64,000 nt of DNA. It comes from Spirodela intermedia (taxonomy: Eukaryota; Streptophyta; Magnoliopsida; Alismatales; Araceae). The number at the start of each line of letters is the position of its first letter. The first letter of the stretch is position 1. The stretch is taken from contig LR746270.1 of the NCBI GenBank assembly GCA_902729315.2, positions 732,501 through 796,500 on the forward strand, written 5' to 3'. The notes below the pieces were generated by a model. The model saw nothing but the letters and a program-made list of their open reading frames with translations. It did no database searches and had not been told where the DNA came from. Position numbers and translations under genes: made by a program. Below are positions 62,211 through 64,000 of the stretch, in pieces.

Positions 62211-62609
62211 CGCTCTCTCTGCTCACTCCTCCCCTCCCCTCACGAAATAACTGTGCTTATCTGGTCCATAAAGAAATATGCTCGTTCTCTCTTTCTGTCT
62301 GAAGGGTATTGGGAAGTTTACTGATTCTCGCTGGTTCCTCACAGATTGGTCCGAAAGGTCTGGAATTCGCTCGGTACTCCTTGGATTATCACACGATAAG
62401 GAATTACTTGCACGTATACCGTTTCTGGGGCAAACAAAGGTACGCTCGGTGCGATCAAAGTTTCAGGGTGACCTCTATTGGGCAAATTCCTCTCTCATTC
62501 CTCTTGATTTCGATGCAGAGCTGACCGGCACATGCCCTCCTATGCAAAGAAGATTGTGGAGGCATACAATGTCAACGGAGAGGTCGACAGGATTCTGGAG
62601 CAAGACTGA
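54102..62609 (+). CDS. HCAR: 7-hydroxymethyl chlorophyll a reductase, chloroplastic
   Basis: Ferredoxin-dependent FAD/[4Fe-4S] enzyme that reduces 7-hydroxymethyl chlorophyll a to chlorophyll a in the chlorophyll cycle and in chlorophyll b breakdown. Exons: 54102-54210, 54359-54455, 54604-54688, 56165-56273, 57011-57095, 57180-57221, 57457-57535, 57920-57971, 58069-58131, 58255-58352, 58776-58811, 58900-58961, 59885-59912, 60980-61059, 61222-61291, 61378-61435, 62073-62137, 62345-62439, 62519-62609. Phases close at 467 residues; Arabidopsis HCAR has 462. A poly-Ser transit peptide is followed by RDDWRNRSRPIPPGG and the cluster motif HC|SQCGLCDTYYIAHVKNAC. Further Cys residues are in FCGVGCQVQ, LGTNC and APSCYSCFDY. 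The C-terminus is FrhB-like (GPKGLEFARYSLDYHTIRNY). Exon 13 is only 28 bases. The intron after exon 5 is GC-AG. Confidence 0.96.
54564..54588 (+). repeat. Partial exon-3 duplicate in HCAR intron 2
   Basis: CAGTGCGGTTTATGTGGCAC and the next five bases match the exon 3 stretch at 54605-54629 with five differences in 25, all transitions. It reads QCGLCGTCF, beside the true QCGLCDTYY. It lies about 40 bases upstream of the genuine acceptor and has no good acceptor of its own. Confidence 0.65.
62159..62207. repeat. (CT)n microsatellite in HCAR intron 17
   Basis: About 49 bases of pure CT on the sense strand, 21 bases after the GTAGGTG donor of the intron following exon 17. Confidence 0.95.
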
Positions 62610-63259
62610 TCCCCCGTTCTTGATCTCCTCTCTGTGATTTAGGTATGCCTCCCCTGCTCCTATTGGGTTTCTGATCATGCTAGTCGATGTCTAAGATCAT
62701 GTTCGTATGATCATGTTTGCGCTAACTGTAATTAAGAAGACCATTTCCTGTCAATTATCCATTCTTAGTATATTCTTGAGAAATCTTAGTATGTTCTGGC
62801 CCATTTTCACCATTTTTTCTGGCCCGACTGATCCATTTTTCTAGACACGGATGTTGGCCAATCTGATCTGATTCAGCTGTCTTTGATGATATTTGCAATC
62901 ATTGATCTTTCGAGTCGGATGATTCCAACCCCGATACCAGCAGAGGTCGTCGGTTGTTGAACCATTCAAAAGCGTCTTTGTCCTAGAACGGGTGCAGTGA
63001 CAGAGAGATAACGCCAGTTCTTCTGCCCCGTCTCCACTGGACTGGAGGGAGACAAGGTTTCCTCTATCACCCTCCACCATCTGACATTATTGGGCCCACC
63101 ACTTGTTCGTCTCCGGCTGAAGAGAGAGAGAGAGAGAGAGAGTCATGGTCTCATGCTACAGTGTCAGCGTCTATTCTGCTTTGGAATATGTCCACGGTCG
63201 CTGCTTGAGAAGCCTAGGGGTAAGACAGAGGACGCTCTTCCTGCCTCGTAGCGGGAGGG
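62610..63259 (+). other. HCAR 3' flank and UGT promoter/leader
   Basis: HCAR 3' UTR sequence lies to about 62800, then promoter. A GA run at 63120-63142 and GC-richer leader precede the UGT ATG. No further gene is evident. Confidence 0.5.
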
Positions 63260-64000
63260 ATGGCGCGGCAGCCGCACATCGTCTTGTTCCCACTCCTGGC
63301 GCAGGGGCACATCATCGCCTTCCTTGCGCTAGCCAAGCTGATTGCCCGGCGATACTCTGGCCGCTTCACCGTCACCATCGTCAGCACGCCTCTCAACGTC
63401 CGGAGCCTCCGGCAGTCCCTCCCTCCCGAGTCCGGCGTCCTCCTCAGAGAGATCCCCTTCCGCAGCGCCGACCACGGCTTGCCGCCCGACACCGAGAACA
63501 CCGATTCCGTCACCGGCGAGGGCCTGGAGAAGCTGCTCGGGGCCTCAGCCTCCCTTCGGCCCCAGTTCGAGCGGCTGATCGCCGAGGAGATCACCCGAGA
63601 GGACGGTCGCCCCCCGCTGTGCATCATAGCCGACGTCTTCTTCGGGTGGACAGTCCAGATAGCCGAGAAGCTCGGCGTGTTCCACGCCGTCTTCACCACC
63701 TGCGGCGCCTTCGGCACCGCCATGTACTTCTCCATGTGGCTGCACCGGCCGCACAGGCACACGACCGCCGAGGAGTTCTGGGTGCCGGGTTTCCCAGAAG
63801 GGTTTCGGTTCCGCCGGTCGCAGCTGCCGAGATCGTTAACAAGCCTGGAAGACGGAAGTTTTGGGATCGCCTTCATGACCGAACACATAACGCTGTCCAT
63901 GTCTTCCAAGGCGATGCTCTGCAACACCGTGGAAGGGTTGGAACCGGTGGCGATGGCGCTGCTCCGGAAGATCGCCGGCCTCCGCGTCTGGTCCGTCGGG
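63260..64000 (+). CDS. UDP-glycosyltransferase, UGT92A-like (5' part, runs off window)
   Basis: Family 1 glycosyltransferase that would transfer sugar from a UDP-sugar to a small hydrophobic acceptor in the cytosol. The ATG at 63260 begins MARQPHIVLFPLLAQGHIIA, with the catalytic His in QGH. Open for 247 codons to the window end without intron. HGLPPDTENTDSV and TVQIAEKLGV match the UGT92A subgroup. The acceptor-binding N-terminal half is present; the PSPG sugar-donor box lies beyond the edge. Very GC-rich codon use. Acceptor cannot be predicted. The start is supported by the conserved N-terminal motif and by the lack of an upstream in-frame Met. Confidence 0.93.
   Translation, partial: MARQPHIVLFPLLAQGHIIAFLALAKLIARRYSGRFTVTIVSTPLNVRSLRQSLPPESGVLLREIPFRSADHGLPPDTENTDSVTGEGLEKLLGASASLRPQFERLIAEEITREDGRPPLCIIADVFFGWTVQIAEKLGVFHAVFTTCGAFGTAMYFSMWLHRPHRHTTAEEFWVPGFPEGFRFRRSQLPRSLTSLEDGSFGIAFMTEHITLSMSSKAMLCNTVEGLEPVAMALLRKIAGLRVWSVG

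Noticed and set aside
63214..63927. 237-codon minus-strand frame
   Set aside because: Antisense of the UGT first exon, arising from GC-rich codons without stops.
1..64000. CRISPR arrays, bacterial operons, organelle inserts, tRNA/rRNA genes
   Set aside because: None of the expected repeat spacing, clover-leaf patterns or organelle gene sequences were seen by eye; a tRNAscan or organelle BLAST would settle it.

Overview
This is nuclear DNA of a flowering plant. Evidence: multi-exon genes with canonical plant introns, plant-only protein families (MSH1 with a GIY-YIG tail, 7-hydroxymethyl chlorophyll a reductase, TRM/LONGIFOLIA-type DUF4378 proteins), chloroplast-targeted products, and very many (GA)n/(CT)n microsatellites in introns, leaders and promoters. 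Several genes have GC-rich exons and the MSH1 wording is closer to what I remember of rice than of Arabidopsis, so a monocot (probably not a grass) or an early-diverging angiosperm is my best guess. I could not place the species.

Layout: a GDSL esterase/lipase runs off the left edge (-). A (CT)n-rich spacer follows, then UBP3/4 deubiquitinase (-, 7 exons), plastid ribosomal protein L29 (-, 2 exons) and a single-exon YlmG/YGGT chloroplast protein (-). An unrecognised 387-residue plant protein (+) diverges from YlmG. MSH1 (+, 23 coding exons over 16 kb) occupies the middle. Next come a TRM/DUF4378 protein (+), a TOM2A-type tetraspanin convergent to it (-, 6 exons), a small putative tail-anchored protein (+), and an ANKRD13-type ankyrin/GPCR-chaperone protein (-). 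The right end holds a FIGNL1-interacting protein (FLIP/FIRRM, DUF4487) homologue (-, 6 exons) arranged head to head with HCAR (+, 19 exons), and the first 247 codons of a UGT92A-like glycosyltransferase (+) at the right edge.

Exon models were built by hand from splice motifs, reading phase and remembered family sequences. In the models for UBP3, L29, MSH1, the DUF4378 protein, the tetraspanin, the ankyrin protein, FLIP and HCAR the exon phases all close. Total lengths fall close to known family lengths where I know them (UBP3 373, MSH1 1158, HCAR 467 residues).

The genes do not form one pathway. Two themes recur: plastid function (L29, YlmG, MSH1, HCAR) and genome maintenance (MSH1, FLIP). 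I saw no bacterial-style system, CRISPR array or intact transposon. The unusual content is structural: repeated local tandem duplications inside introns and across one stop codon, a microsatellite serving as a splice polypyrimidine tract, a GC-AG intron in HCAR, an exon-like duplication in an HCAR intron, short perfect inverted repeats in introns, and a compact FLIP/HCAR divergent promoter with two G-boxes.
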